Source of the DNA: an uncultured Acetobacteroides sp.
GTDB lineage: Bacteria > Bacteroidota > Bacteroidia > Bacteroidales > ZOR0009
Reading direction: 5' to 3'
DNA length: 64,000 bases
NCBI RefSeq assembly: GCF_963678165.1
Contig: NZ_OY782755.1
Location: forward strand, 3,415,996-3,479,995
Part shown: piece after piece, positions 53,747 through 62,419 of the stretch
How positions within the stretch are numbered: position 1 is the first letter of the stretch
Layout of the letters: the number at the start of each line of letters is the position of its first letter
Position numbers and translations under genes: made by a program
Notes under the pieces: generated by a model
Told to the model about the DNA's origin: nothing
Seen by the model: the letters and a program-made list of their open reading frames with translations, nothing else
Databases searched by the model: none

Positions 53747-53784
53747 TTTTGAGCGTTTAATGTGCCTAAAGCTACCAAAAAAGG

Positions 53785-54585
53785 CTACAACTCGAAGGTG
53801 GTTCCTGTCGAATTGTAGAAAACCACGCTCCCCAACCGCTGTACAAATGCACCATATCGATCGATGCCGGTGCAGTGGCAGATGCCAAGCGACTTAGGCG
53901 CCAGCTGCTCGAAGTAGCAAATCGTCGCCTCCAGCTGCTCTGGGGTGCATCCTAACAGATGAAATCCACCCACTACCGCTTTTATCTTCTTCTTAAATGC
54001 TGATATTGCCGCCTCAACCATGTTGGTAATGCCCCTGTGCGAACAGCTGCTGATAATGGAGATGCCATCAACCGAATCGGCAACAAGGAAGAGCTCATCC
54101 ACGAAGGTGTCCTCCTCAAACAAGGTCTCCTTTTTGACTAGGAAACCCTTGAAGTGGGTATCTGCAGGATTAACAATTGGGGTTTGAGGGATGATGAATA
54201 GCCCCTGATCGAGTTCCTGTAGGTCATCGACAAAAACGAGACGCCCTGATGCCAAGCAGGCATCCGCCGCAGCACCAACATAGCGGGAGGTGCCGCTGTA
54301 CTTATCGAACAGTGCAGCCCGCTTGAGGTACACCTTCGCCTTTTGGTTAAGACGTAGAAACGTGTTTAGCCCACCCGCATGGTCGTAATGCCCGTGGCTG
54401 ATCACCACCGCATCCACCTCGGTGAGATCGATGCCCATCGCTAGAGCGTTGCGCACAAAAACATCGGATTGCCCGGTATCGAAGAGAATCTTTCTATTCG
54501 CCGTTTCGATGTAGAACGACAGCCCATGCTCGGCTAATAGTCCCGACTTGTAGGTGAGGTTTTCGACTAGGGTGGTAACTTTCAT
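53785..54585 (-). CDS. MBL-fold metallo-hydrolase (7,8-dihydropterin-6-yl-methyl-ABP synthase-like)
   Basis: A 266-residue cytoplasmic beta-lactamase-fold protein. The metal motif SHGHYDHAGG is at about 59-68, with FDTGQSDVF before it, a later SCSHRGITNMVEA His, and a C-terminal HLLGCTPEQLEATICYFEQL plus CHCTGIDRYG that supply further ligands. This subgroup is often placed with archaeal pterin-related proteins; the true substrate is not known. It is the last gene of the DUF134-NifX-NifX-MBL cluster. Confidence 0.88.
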   Translation of the reverse strand: MKVTTLVENLTYKSGLLAEHGLSFYIETANRKILFDTGQSDVFVRNALAMGIDLTEVDAVVISHGHYDHAGGLNTFLRLNQKAKVYLKRAALFDKYSGTSRYVGAAADACLASGRLVFVDDLQELDQGLFIIPQTPIVNPADTHFKGFLVKKETLFEEDTFVDELFLVADSVDGISIISSCSHRGITNMVEAAISAFKKKIKAVVGGFHLLGCTPEQLEATICYFEQLAPKSLGICHCTGIDRYGAFVQRLGSVVFYNSTGTTFEL

Positions 54586-54612
54586 GGGGTTTGATTTACA
54601 TGTGGAGAATGC

Positions 54613-54651
54613 CTTACCCCCGACAGGGTTTGAAACCCTGTAAGGGGTAAG
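54613..54651. repeat. Palindromic repeat related to 1717-1745
   Basis: CTTACCCC...GGGGTAAG outer arms surround GACAGGGTTTgAAACCCTGT. The core is the same as at 1717-1745 with G/C enlargements, which suggests a dispersed family. It separates the MBL gene from the NifX-like genes. Confidence 0.6.
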
Positions 54652-54663
54652 CCATCTATTTTT

Positions 54664-55032
54664 CTAGTGGTTGCACACATGCCCATCGTCATGCGTGTGC
54701 GAGCAGCCCACGCCCGAGTCGGTGAGCTCGCCTTTTAGCCATGCTTCGGCTACGGTCTTCACCTCGCCCGAGCAGCCACGAACCACCTGAATACCGTGGT
54801 TGCTAAGCACGTTGAGCGCACCAGCCCCCATGTTGCCAGCGAGCATCACCACAACGCCCTGCGCCTGCAGCACCGATGCAATGTTAGACTTACACCCGCA
54901 GCCCTGTGGCGATGGGATAGTTTCGGTAGCCACAATTTCGCGGTTTTCGCTTACTGTAAATACGGTGTACATCTCGCAGTGACCAAAGTGATCGTCGATA
55001 CGGGTACCTCTTGTTGGTAGTGCAATTTTCAT
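54664..55032 (-). CDS. NifX/NifB-type dinitrogenase cofactor domain protein (His/Cys tail)
   Basis: A 122-residue protein. MKIALPTRGTRIDDHFGHCEMYTVF and GCGCKSNIASVLQAQGVVVMLAGNMG fit the dinitrogenase iron-molybdenum cofactor domain (ribonuclease H-like fold that binds metal clusters). The tail CSHTHDDGHVCNH is rich in metal-binding residues. No nitrogenase genes are seen, so a general role in Fe-S or metal-cluster handling is more likely than nitrogen fixation. It begins 6 bp after its paralog. Confidence 0.88.
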   Translation of the reverse strand: MKIALPTRGTRIDDHFGHCEMYTVFTVSENREIVATETIPSPQGCGCKSNIASVLQAQGVVVMLAGNMGAGALNVLSNHGIQVVRGCSGEVKTVAEAWLKGELTDSGVGCSHTHDDGHVCNH

Positions 55033-55038
55033 AGCCCA

Positions 55039-55350
55039 TTATTTTGTACGGTTAATAATATCCTCAACGGTTTTCCCCTCTGGGGTAACAACTAGCTGAA
55101 TTTCCTTGCCCCGAAGCAGCTCCACCACCTTGTTGCCAAAGCGACCTGCCACCACAACGGTTACCCCATGCTGCTCCAGCATTTCGGCAACCTGCAATCC
55201 TGCATGCTTCGCCTCAGAATGACAAGGATTCTCCAAAAAGGTAATTGCTCCTGTTTCCGTATTGTAGATGCAAAACCAGCAGCATCTACCAAAGTGCAGG
55301 TCGATGGGAGAGCTTACGGTATTTTGGCTTGCGGCTATTCCTAGAATCAT
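55039..55350 (-). CDS. NifX-type dinitrogenase cofactor domain protein (short form)
   Basis: A 103-residue paralog of the neighbouring gene: MILGIAASQNTVSSPIDLHFGRCCWFCIY holds the DxHFGRC motif with a Cys pair, and HGVTVVVAGRFGNKVVELL is the conserved second half. There is no His-rich tail. It sits 3 bp after the DUF134 gene, so these small genes are co-transcribed. Confidence 0.87.
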   Translation of the reverse strand: MILGIAASQNTVSSPIDLHFGRCCWFCIYNTETGAITFLENPCHSEAKHAGLQVAEMLEQHGVTVVVAGRFGNKVVELLRGKEIQLVVTPEGKTVEDIINRTK

Positions 55351-55353
55351 TGC

Positions 55354-55752
55354 TTAACGATTTTGTGTTACGTTGCTGCTCGAGCATAGCGGACAGCGAG
55401 CATCTGCTTCCCCTTCGGTATTAAAGTCGATACTGCATGCGCTACAGTGAAACCAACGAGTAGCCATCTCTACGCTTCCCCCCTCTATTCTGATGGTAGC
55501 AGCTTCAGCCAGCGCCTGCGCCAGCTTGCGGCGGGCGCTGCTGTAGATACGGGTAAAGGTGGGGCGCGACACGCCCATCAGCCCGGCAGCCTCCTCGTGC
55601 TTCAGCAGCTCGTAGTCGCATAGGGTAAAAGCCTCATACTCCTCGTAGGAAACCACCACCTCTTTGGAGATGCTCTGCTGTACCCCAAAAGGAGTAAACC
55701 CTCCAAAGCTGGGGGCTCGCTGTATTAGCCTGCTCTTCTTTATCCGTGCCAT
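55354..55752 (-). CDS. DUF134 DNA-binding protein with zinc-ribbon tail
   Basis: A 132-residue protein. Residues 1-95 are DUF134: RIKKSRLIQRAPSFGGFTPFG, LCDYELLKHEEAAGLMGVSRPTFTRIYSSARRKLAQAL, a sigma-70 region-4-like HTH. The tail FHCSACSIDFNTEGEADARCPLCSS forms a CxxC...CxxC zinc ribbon. It heads the NifX-NifX-MBL operon, and a palindrome within its promoter suggests it is a local, probably autoregulating, repressor responsive to metal or redox state; the signal is inferred. Confidence 0.9.
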   Translation of the reverse strand: MARIKKSRLIQRAPSFGGFTPFGVQQSISKEVVVSYEEYEAFTLCDYELLKHEEAAGLMGVSRPTFTRIYSSARRKLAQALAEAATIRIEGGSVEMATRWFHCSACSIDFNTEGEADARCPLCSSSNVTQNR

Positions 55753-55768
55753 CCACCGTAATTTTCGA

Positions 55769-55791
55769 CAAATATAATGAACATATGTTCA
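55769..55791 (-). promoter_or_regulatory. Promoter and palindromic operator of the DUF134 operon
   Basis: Minus-strand TATATTTG (55769-55776) is an exact -7 element 17 bp before the start. The perfect 14-bp palindrome TGAACATATGTTCA (55778-55791) lies directly upstream of it in the -7/-33 spacer, where a bound protein would block sigma factor. Confidence 0.7.
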
Positions 55792-55846
55792 CAATAAAAA
55801 GAAAACAGTAATCGTGATACGGAATAATATTCCCGCAGCACCCAAC

Positions 55847-55876
55847 AAAAAAGAGGCTGCCATTTTTGGCAGCCTC
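55847..55876 (-). terminator. Terminator of the AIM24 gene cluster
   Basis: GAGGCTGCCA/TGGCAGCCTC with a TTTT loop; on the minus strand a T6 run follows, 28 bp past the last stop. Confidence 0.85.
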
Positions 55877-55903
55877 CTTGTTCTATAGCAATAGCGAAAT
55901 CCG

Positions 55904-56587
55904 CTAATTATTCTTCTTTGGTCGGAAAGGGTTAACCCACGATAGGAATGGCTGGATCTTTCGGGTTTGAATCCAAACCTTTCCCTTACCGCTAAAACGG
56001 CAAACAAGACCTTCGCCCGAGAAGAAAAGCGACTTGTAGCCACCCACCTTCGACACCTGGTAGTCGAGCCCTTCGGTAAAGGCAACAATATGTCCGGTAT
56101 CTACCACGTAGCCATCTTCCACATCAATAGGGATAATGCCGCCGTACGAGTTAAACCATAGGTCGCCAGTACCCGAGCACTTAATAAGGAAGAGCTTCTC
56201 GCCCGAGAAGAACCCCTTGGCTAGCCCCTGGAACTTCGACTCTACGGTAACGGTATCGGCGGAGGCAACGAAGGCGGTATTCTGCAGGTAGATCACCTCG
56301 TTGTCGAGGTACACATGCTCGACATCGCCAGGGCAAGCGGGGGCAATCTGAATCTGCCCAGCTCCATTGCGAGCCGTAAACTCGTTTATAAAGATGGACT
56401 CCCCACCAAGGAAGCGCGAAAAGCCCCCCTTAAACTTGGTCTTCATCTCGATGTTGGTGTCCATGGTTGCCATTGCGGCAGCCTCTACCTTAAGCTTTAC
56501 ATCCGAAGGAATGGTTACGGTGATAAAACCGTAGTCGGGCTTGCAGTCGAACTTATACTCAAACCCACGTTTTTCTGTTGTTTCCAT
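55904..56587 (-). CDS. AIM24/TIGR00266-family protein, third gene
   Basis: A 227-residue beta-rich protein from the ATG at 56587 (METTEKRGFEYKFDCKPDYG); an extension upstream would overlap the previous gene. Motifs: AMATMDTNIEMKTKFKGGFSRFLGGESIFINEFTARNG in two stretches (about 40-80), FSGEKLFLIKCSGTG, VDTGHIVAFTEG and FSGEGLVCRFSGKGKVWIQTR. This is the AIM24/TIGR00266 trimeric beta fold, unassigned in bacteria. It has no signal peptide. Last of three tandem paralogs. Confidence 0.9.
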   Translation of the reverse strand: METTEKRGFEYKFDCKPDYGFITVTIPSDVKLKVEAAAMATMDTNIEMKTKFKGGFSRFLGGESIFINEFTARNGAGQIQIAPACPGDVEHVYLDNEVIYLQNTAFVASADTVTVESKFQGLAKGFFSGEKLFLIKCSGTGDLWFNSYGGIIPIDVEDGYVVDTGHIVAFTEGLDYQVSKVGGYKSLFFSGEGLVCRFSGKGKVWIQTRKIQPFLSWVNPFRPKKNN

Positions 56588-56588
56588 G

Positions 56589-57302
56589 CTACTTTCTAGG
56601 TTTAAGTTTTGGACCAAGTATCGAACCAAACGACGATGAGTTGTGCGACTGAACCCAAACGGTTCCGTTGCCCTTAAACTTGCACACCAGCCCTTCGCCA
56701 CCTAAGAAGGAGCTCATCCAGCTCTTACCCGCTTTGGTAAGCGAGAAGTTGAGGCTCTCCTCGAAGGCTACGATATGCCCGGTATCAACAATGTACTCTC
56801 CGTTTACCTTTATGGGGTAGATGGCGCCAAACGAGTTTACCACTACGGTTCCGCGACCACTTACCTTAAGCCAGAAAAGTGCCTCTTTCGACACGAGCGA
56901 CTTGAACCCCTGCCAGCTGCTATCGATGTTGATGTCGGGGGTACTGGCTACATACGAGCCGCCCTGTACAATAATACCCTCGCCATTGAGTTCGTGCACC
57001 ATCATATCACCCGCTTGGGTTGCGCCAAGCCAAAGGGTGCCGCCTTGGGCACCACCGTTGTAGTGGTTGAGGAAGAAGCTCTCGCCCGATATCATGCGCT
57101 TAAGCCCGCGGATAAAGCCGCCCGACTGCTTAGTATGGGTAGAGGTGGTCATCTGGAGGTTGGGGCTCATGGCGATCATGGCACCACCTTCGGCGGTAAC
57201 CTGCTCGTTAGGAGCTAACGTTATCTTTGCGGCCGACGATCCCGGACGCATTTGCAGCTCTACCTTCATGGTGGTGGCTGCGGTAGCTGTATAGTTATCC
57301 AT
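56589..57302 (-). CDS. AIM24/TIGR00266-family protein, second gene
   Basis: A 237-residue paralog of its neighbours: AEGGAMIAMSPNLQMTTST, GLKRMISGESFFLNHYNGG, SKEALFWLKVSGRGTVVVNSFGAIYPI, VDTGHIVAFEESLNF and FLGGEGLVCKFKGNGTVWVQ. The order of the motifs is the same as in the other two. Genes are separated by 1 bp from the third and 8 bp from the first, so the three are translated from one mRNA and perhaps form a hetero-oligomer. Confidence 0.9.
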   Translation of the reverse strand: MDNYTATAATTMKVELQMRPGSSAAKITLAPNEQVTAEGGAMIAMSPNLQMTTSTHTKQSGGFIRGLKRMISGESFFLNHYNGGAQGGTLWLGATQAGDMMVHELNGEGIIVQGGSYVASTPDINIDSSWQGFKSLVSKEALFWLKVSGRGTVVVNSFGAIYPIKVNGEYIVDTGHIVAFEESLNFSLTKAGKSWMSSFLGGEGLVCKFKGNGTVWVQSHNSSSFGSILGPKLKPRK

Positions 57303-57310
57303 AGTTATTG

Positions 57311-57970
57311 CTAGATGTTACGGTTTACCCACGAGGCAAGGCCTGCCAGGTTGCGGGTTTGCAGGTAAATTTTTCCTTTCCCTTCTACGCGGGTTACAAA
57401 GCCTTCGCCCCCAAAGAAGCTGCTGAAGATGCCGCCCGAGAGCTGTGGCTTAAGCTTCATGGTAGGCTCGTAGGCAACTAGGTGCCCGGTATCAACAATA
57501 AACTGGCCGTTGATCTCCTTTTCGAGCAACCCGCCATAGGCGCCAAACACCACCTTGCCGTGGCCCGACACCTCGAGCTTAAAGAGACCTTCGCCCCCAA
57601 TTAGCGAACCAAAACCTGCCCACTTTACGCCTAGCTTCACGCCAGGTTCCGAGGCGATATACCCGCCACGCTGTATGCAAAACGATTCGCCGTTAAGCTC
57701 CATTACGTGCATATCGCCAGGGGTAGGCTGGGTAAGCTCCAGCCTTAGCGGCTGCGAGGTGTTGTTGGTGAAATGGTTTACGAAAAGGCTTTCGCCCCCG
57801 AAGTACTTCTTGATTAACCCCCTAAAGAGGCCGCCGTTAAACTTGGCCGACATGTCGAGCTCGGCCGACATGCTTGCCATAGCATCCGACTCTGCCACGA
57901 ATGCCTCACCCGGCTGCAGTTCTACCTCTACGTAGGAGAACACGGGCTTCCCTTTAATGCTTAGCTTCAT
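57311..57970 (-). CDS. AIM24/TIGR00266-family protein, first gene
   Basis: A 219-residue family member, the shortest of the three. ESDAMASMSAELDMSAKFNGGL, IKKYFGGESLFVNHFTNN, GEGLFKLEVSGHGKVVFGAYGG, VDTGHLVAYEPTMK and FFGGEGFVTRVEGKGKIYLQTRN follow the family order. It heads the operon. The fold is internally repeated and likely binds a ligand or membrane surface; no enzyme activity is known to me. Confidence 0.9.
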   Translation of the reverse strand: MKLSIKGKPVFSYVEVELQPGEAFVAESDAMASMSAELDMSAKFNGGLFRGLIKKYFGGESLFVNHFTNNTSQPLRLELTQPTPGDMHVMELNGESFCIQRGGYIASEPGVKLGVKWAGFGSLIGGEGLFKLEVSGHGKVVFGAYGGLLEKEINGQFIVDTGHLVAYEPTMKLKPQLSGGIFSSFFGGEGFVTRVEGKGKIYLQTRNLAGLASWVNRNI

Positions 57971-58108
57971 TCGTTAATGGTTTTTATTTGTTTGAACTAA
58001 AAATGCTTGCACAAAATGGCCTTGGTACTCGCCATCAAGCCGAGATGCCCCATCGCGCGCTGCTGTCCTCGCTGATGCTAGAGCATAACCGCCCCAAGGC
58101 AGCACTGC

Positions 58109-59212
58109 CTAACGGCAAAGGGCACGCTTAAAGTCGTCGTAGCAGCCCGCGATGGGGGTAAAGCGCTTCGACAGCTTAGCCTCCTTCTTCTTAAGATCCG
58201 CTATTCGGCTCTTCGTATCGGGATGGGTGGAGATGATGGAGAGCGGTAGCTTCTCCAGATCGGTTTGCTTCTTCTGCAGAACCTCGAAGAAGCGGATCAT
58301 CCCCCTAGGATCAATGCTGGCACCAACCAGGTAGTTCCACCCCGCGTCGTCGGCTTCGCGCTCGAACGAGCGGCTGTTGGCCAGCGAGGCCAGCTCGCCG
58401 CCCATGTTGGCAAAGGTGCCGGCTAGCGCGCTAACGTCGCCCAGCGTTGCCGAAAGGATGGCGAATAGCCCCACGTTGTTTATCACCCCACGGATATGGT
58501 GGCGATGGGTTACGTGGGCCAGCTCGTGCGAGAGCACGCCCATAACCTCCTCCCACGAGTGGGCGCTCTCTATAAGCCCGGTTTGAATGACCACCTTGCC
58601 GCCTGGCAGGGCAAAGGCATTAACAGTGCCATCCTTTACAAAGTAGATATCCACCGGAAAACCCTCGCGGCGCACCTCGCTTAGCAGAGGTTGGGCAGCC
58701 TTAAGGAATACCCGCTTTAGGGAGTCGTTCTTTACCAGCTCGTGGCTGGCGGTAAGCGTTGTAAAGAGCTGATCGCCCGCTTTACGCTCCCACTCTACCG
58801 GCACCTGGTTGGCGATACCGCGCACCATGCTATCCTTAGCGAGGTATAGCCCAAGCACCAGCAGCACAAAAGCACCTATAATAGATAGGCTGCCGATGAC
58901 GAGCTTCCGAAAAATCCTCTTCGAAGCCCTAACATCGGTGGCAAAGCGTGGGTTGCCCTTTATCTTTTCATCCTTTAGGATGGATTTATCGTCGGTGTAG
59001 ATTGACACCTCGGGATGCTGCGCCGAGGTGAAGAAAACAAACCGGTTGCCTGCACCACCTGCCGAGATGCGCACCTCGGCTAGCGAAAGCGTAAAGCTCA
59101 TTTCATTGGCAGTAAAAGCGACGGAAAACGAATCGATGGTGAGCGCGCCAGCACAGCGACCACCCTTGAGGTCGGGGTGAATGAGCACCCCATTGTATAC
59201 CTTCCTATCCAT
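58109..59212 (-). CDS. M48-family metalloprotease, membrane-anchored
   Basis: A 367-residue protein from the ATG at 59212 (MDRKVYNGVLIHPDLKGG). Residues about 1-105 are a soluble N-terminal domain with beta character, one helix at about 110-132 (LVIGSLSIIGAFVLLVLGLYLA) anchors it, and residues about 145-367 are the protease: VMGVLSHELAHVTHRHHIRG has the HExxH-type site (HELAH) and SFEREADDAGWNYLVGA the third-ligand Glu. The topology and the STHPDTKSRI end match BepA/YfgC-like or Loi-type M48 enzymes that monitor envelope proteins. Monocistronic. Confidence 0.9.
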   Translation of the reverse strand: MDRKVYNGVLIHPDLKGGRCAGALTIDSFSVAFTANEMSFTLSLAEVRISAGGAGNRFVFFTSAQHPEVSIYTDDKSILKDEKIKGNPRFATDVRASKRIFRKLVIGSLSIIGAFVLLVLGLYLAKDSMVRGIANQVPVEWERKAGDQLFTTLTASHELVKNDSLKRVFLKAAQPLLSEVRREGFPVDIYFVKDGTVNAFALPGGKVVIQTGLIESAHSWEEVMGVLSHELAHVTHRHHIRGVINNVGLFAILSATLGDVSALAGTFANMGGELASLANSRSFEREADDAGWNYLVGASIDPRGMIRFFEVLQKKQTDLEKLPLSIISTHPDTKSRIADLKKKEAKLSKRFTPIAGCYDDFKRALCR

Positions 59213-59633
59213 ACTTATGCGCGTAAAATTCCCTTTAATGTAGATTATTCCCCAAAAATTAGCTCCGTAAATGTACACTATAATTGCACATACACAAATA
59301 TGGCATCACCACCTACAGATAGCTCGCGGTTAGTGCTTACCTCACTCTCCCTCTAAAACAGCAGTCCGGTAGGGATAGCAGCACTAAGCCATAGACTAAC
59401 GAGCAAAAACCAACCAAAGGTGTAGAATATATACGGCTAGTTAAAGAAGAATCTTACGAATGGTCGATAATCCCACCTGTATGGTAGCTATTGAATTTGA
59501 ATGGTAGCCCTTGTAGACAAAGGTTACTTATCTTCTACCCCCAAAAGCGGTTCCCTGTCAGCTTGTATGGGTAAAACTTTCCCTCATTGCCAGCTGGTAG
59601 CCAACAAATCGTATTTCTCTAAGAAGATTTGAG
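59213..59633. other. Divergent intergenic region before array E
   Basis: It must carry the M48 promoter, but I find no exact TAnnTTTG element. No gene, RNA or array is seen up to array E. Confidence 0.4.
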
Positions 59634-59778
59634 GGCTAATACAGGGGTGAATTAGCTCCACCAGACTTCGGTGAGCCAATTACAGGGGTGTAATTCCTCC
59701 GCCGGACTTCGGCGAGCCAATTACAGGGGTGTAATTGCTCCACCAGACTTCGGCGGACCAATTACAGGGGTGTATTCA
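59634..59778. repeat. Array E: four-copy 41-bp tandem repeat with two stem-loops per unit
   Basis: ACAGGGGTG begins at 59641, 59682, 59723 and 59764, exactly 41 bp apart. Each unit holds two dyads, AATTACA-GGGG-TGTAATT and CTCCGCCGG-ACTT-CGGCGAG. In the second dyad paired changes occur (CACCAGA...TCGGTG and GCCGGA...TCGGCG), so pairing is preserved while the sequence changes. It ends 85 bp upstream of the sixA start. Confidence 0.93.
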
Positions 59779-59862
59779 CGCCCCCTACTATCGTCCCTTC
59801 TATGCCTTATGCCAAAAATTCACATTTATTCCTATCTTTAGGCATACCCAATTCCATCGAAA

Positions 59863-60345
59863 ATGAAGATGCTGTACATCCTTCGGCATGCCAAAGCAAG
59901 CAGCGATGCCGAATACGCCGACATCGACCGACCGCTTAAGCCTAGCGGCATACGGGATGCCTACATTCTGGGCAATGAGCTGGAGCATCGGAAGCTTCAG
60001 GTCGACTACATTGCGGTAAGCAACGCTACGCGCGCCCTGCAAACCGCCTCGATAGTGGCACGTGCAGCAGAGCTCCCGTTCGAGACGCTGAGGGTTATCC
60101 CCAACCTGTACCTCTCCAGCTACAGCGAAACGCTGGCGTACATCAGGCAGCTCCCCGACAACGCTGCCTCGGTAATGCTTGTTGGGCACAACCCCGAGCT
60201 TTCGTACCTTTGCGAAAAGCTGCTCAACGAAAACCATCTCGAGCTACCCACCTGTGGCTTTATGGCATTTAGCGTCACTGCCGACAGCTGGAGCGAGGTA
60301 AGCAGTACGAATACAAAAGAAGAGTTCCATATATTTCCTAAGTAA
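59863..60345 (+). CDS. sixA: SixA-type phosphohistidine phosphatase
   Basis: A 160-residue cytoplasmic histidine phosphatase. The catalytic motif is YILRHAKAS at 5-13, with RPLKPSGIRDA, SNATRALQTA and the second His in VMLVGHNPELSYL. SixA-like enzymes dephosphorylate phosphohistidine on HPt or PTS proteins. A near-match to the -7 element, TATCTTTA, lies at 59833-59840. Its stop is 2 bp before ppk1, so it belongs to a polyphosphate operon; PPK1 itself forms a phosphohistidine intermediate, which makes a functional link attractive but unproven. Confidence 0.9.
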   Translation: MKMLYILRHAKASSDAEYADIDRPLKPSGIRDAYILGNELEHRKLQVDYIAVSNATRALQTASIVARAAELPFETLRVIPNLYLSSYSETLAYIRQLPDNAASVMLVGHNPELSYLCEKLLNENHLELPTCGFMAFSVTADSWSEVSSTNTKEEFHIFPK

Positions 60346-60347
60346 AA

Positions 60348-62402
60348 ATGGCAGATAAAGTATTGAAGAACATAAATAGGGAGGTTAGCTGGCTCGCATT
60401 CGACCAGCGCGTGCTGCAGGAGGCACAGGATAGGACGGTGCCGCTGATAGAGCGCGTCCGCTTCCTGGGCATCTTCTCGAATAACATGGACGAGTTCTTC
60501 CGCGTTCGGGTGGCTACCCTGCGCAGGCTAACCGAGTTCGAGAAGAAAACGAAGGACTACTACGGCGAAAGCCCCCGAAAAACGCTAAGCCGGATATCGG
60601 AGCTTACCAAGCAATCGCAGGAGAAGTTCGAGGAGATATTCAACGAGCTTACGGCGGAGCTGCGCACCCACAACGTTTACCTCATCAACGAGGGCGACCT
60701 CAGCCCCGAGCAGCATACCTACGTTAAGGACTTCTTTAGAACCAACATCCGCTACCTGCTGAGCCCCATCATGCTCAACCATGTCGACCGGATACCGCAG
60801 CTCAACGACAAGTCGATCTACCTCGCCATAAAGTGCTCGAACGAGGAGCACCCCAAGAAGGACTTTGCCCTGATAGAAATACCTTCGGATGCCTCGCGCT
60901 TCGTTGTTCTGCCCGACCATAACACCAAGAAGTTCGTCATTCTCCTTGACGATGTCATCCGCGCCAACCTTGCCGAGGTCTTCAAGATACTGCCCTACGA
61001 CAAGTTCGAGGCCTACACCATTAAGATAACCCGCGATGCGGAGATGGATGTGGACAACGACCTTACCGAAAGCCTCCTCGAAAAGGTATCCAAGGGGATA
61101 AAGAACCGCAAGAAGGGTGAACCGGTACGCCTCGTATACGACAGGGAGATCCCCCGCGACCTCCTAAAGTTCCTCACCAACAAGCTGGGTGTCGACCGTG
61201 GCGATACGCTTATTGCCGGCGGACGCTACCACAACTTTAAGGATTTCATGAGCTTTCCCAACCTGCTTGGCGACGAGTTCGTAAACCCACCGCTTCCCCC
61301 GCTTAACGTACGCACCTTCGACAAGTGCCAAAGCATGACCGAGGAGATCGAGAAGAAGGATCGGTTCCTCCACTACCCGTTCCAGGACTTCGCCTACTTC
61401 ATCCGCCTGCTCCGCGAGGCAGCGCTCGACCCCGATGTGGTAAGCATCAAGGTGTCGCTCTACCGCGTAGCCTTCGAGTCGAAGGTGGTCCGTGCGCTCA
61501 TCAACGCCGCCGAAAACGGCAAAAAGGTTACCGCCATGGTGGAGCTGCGCGCCCGCTTCGACGAGAAATCGAACATCTACTGGTCGCAGCGCATGGAGGA
61601 GGTGGGCATCAACGTGCTCTTCGGGCAGCCCGGGTTTAAGGTGCACAGCAAGATCCTGCTCATCACCAAGAAATCGGGCAAGAAAACCACCCGCATTGCC
61701 GCCATCAGCACGGGCAACTTCCACGAAGGCAATGCCGCGCTGTACACCGACTTTACGCTGCTTACCGCCCAAAAGGATATCACCCTCGAGATCGACCATG
61801 CCTTTAGGTTTATCGAGAGCCCCTACTACACGCACAGCTACAAGCACCTGCTCGTATCGCCGCACGGCATGCGCAAGAAGCTGGTCTGCCTCATCAACGA
61901 GGAGATTAAGAACGCCAAGAGCGGCAAGGAGGGCTTCATCTTCTGCAAGGTGAACAACCTTGTTGATGAGGGAATCGTCGACAAGCTCTACGAGGCGAGC
62001 TGCGCAGGGGTAAAGATTAAGCTGATCGTGCGAAGCATGTGCTCGCTAATTCCGGGCATCCCGGGCAAGAGCGAGAACATCGAAATTACCAGCATCGTCG
62101 ATCGATTCCTCGAGCACTCGCGCATCTTCATCTTCGGCAACGACGGCGATCCCAAGTACTACATCTCCTCCGCCGACTGGATGACCCGCAACCTCGACTT
62201 CCGCGTCGAGGTAGCCGCACCAATCTACGACAAGGATATCCAGCGCGAGCTGCGCAACATCATGGAGTATACGCTAAGAGACAACCAGAAGTCCAGAGTT
62301 GTTGATGCCAACCTAAAGAACGAGTACCGAACCGAACCCAACGCGCCCCAGTTTAGGTCGCAAATAGAGCTTTACCGCTACTACAGCCAACTCGAATACT
62401 AA
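60348..62402 (+). CDS. ppk1: Polyphosphate kinase 1
   Basis: A 684-residue enzyme that makes polyphosphate from ATP. The N-domain begins NREVSWLAFDQRVLQEA and has IFSNNMDEFFRVRVA. Two PLD-like catalytic domains follow: GFKVHSKILLITKK with the first His region (the autophosphorylated His equals His435 of E. coli) and the second with RIFIFGNDGDPKYYISSADWMTRNLDFRVE. The length is normal. It lies between a phosphohistidine phosphatase and an exopolyphosphatase gene. Confidence 0.97.
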   Translation: MADKVLKNINREVSWLAFDQRVLQEAQDRTVPLIERVRFLGIFSNNMDEFFRVRVATLRRLTEFEKKTKDYYGESPRKTLSRISELTKQSQEKFEEIFNELTAELRTHNVYLINEGDLSPEQHTYVKDFFRTNIRYLLSPIMLNHVDRIPQLNDKSIYLAIKCSNEEHPKKDFALIEIPSDASRFVVLPDHNTKKFVILLDDVIRANLAEVFKILPYDKFEAYTIKITRDAEMDVDNDLTESLLEKVSKGIKNRKKGEPVRLVYDREIPRDLLKFLTNKLGVDRGDTLIAGGRYHNFKDFMSFPNLLGDEFVNPPLPPLNVRTFDKCQSMTEEIEKKDRFLHYPFQDFAYFIRLLREAALDPDVVSIKVSLYRVAFESKVVRALINAAENGKKVTAMVELRARFDEKSNIYWSQRMEEVGINVLFGQPGFKVHSKILLITKKSGKKTTRIAAISTGNFHEGNAALYTDFTLLTAQKDITLEIDHAFRFIESPYYTHSYKHLLVSPHGMRKKLVCLINEEIKNAKSGKEGFIFCKVNNLVDEGIVDKLYEASCAGVKIKLIVRSMCSLIPGIPGKSENIEITSIVDRFLEHSRIFIFGNDGDPKYYISSADWMTRNLDFRVEVAAPIYDKDIQRELRNIMEYTLRDNQKSRVVDANLKNEYRTEPNAPQFRSQIELYRYYSQLEY

Positions 62403-62419
62403 AACAAAGAGCAAAGAGA

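Noticed and set aside
54664..55350. Nitrogen-fixation locus
   Set aside because: Two NifX-type domain proteins are present, but there are no nifHDKENB genes; the neighbours are DUF134 and MBL genes.
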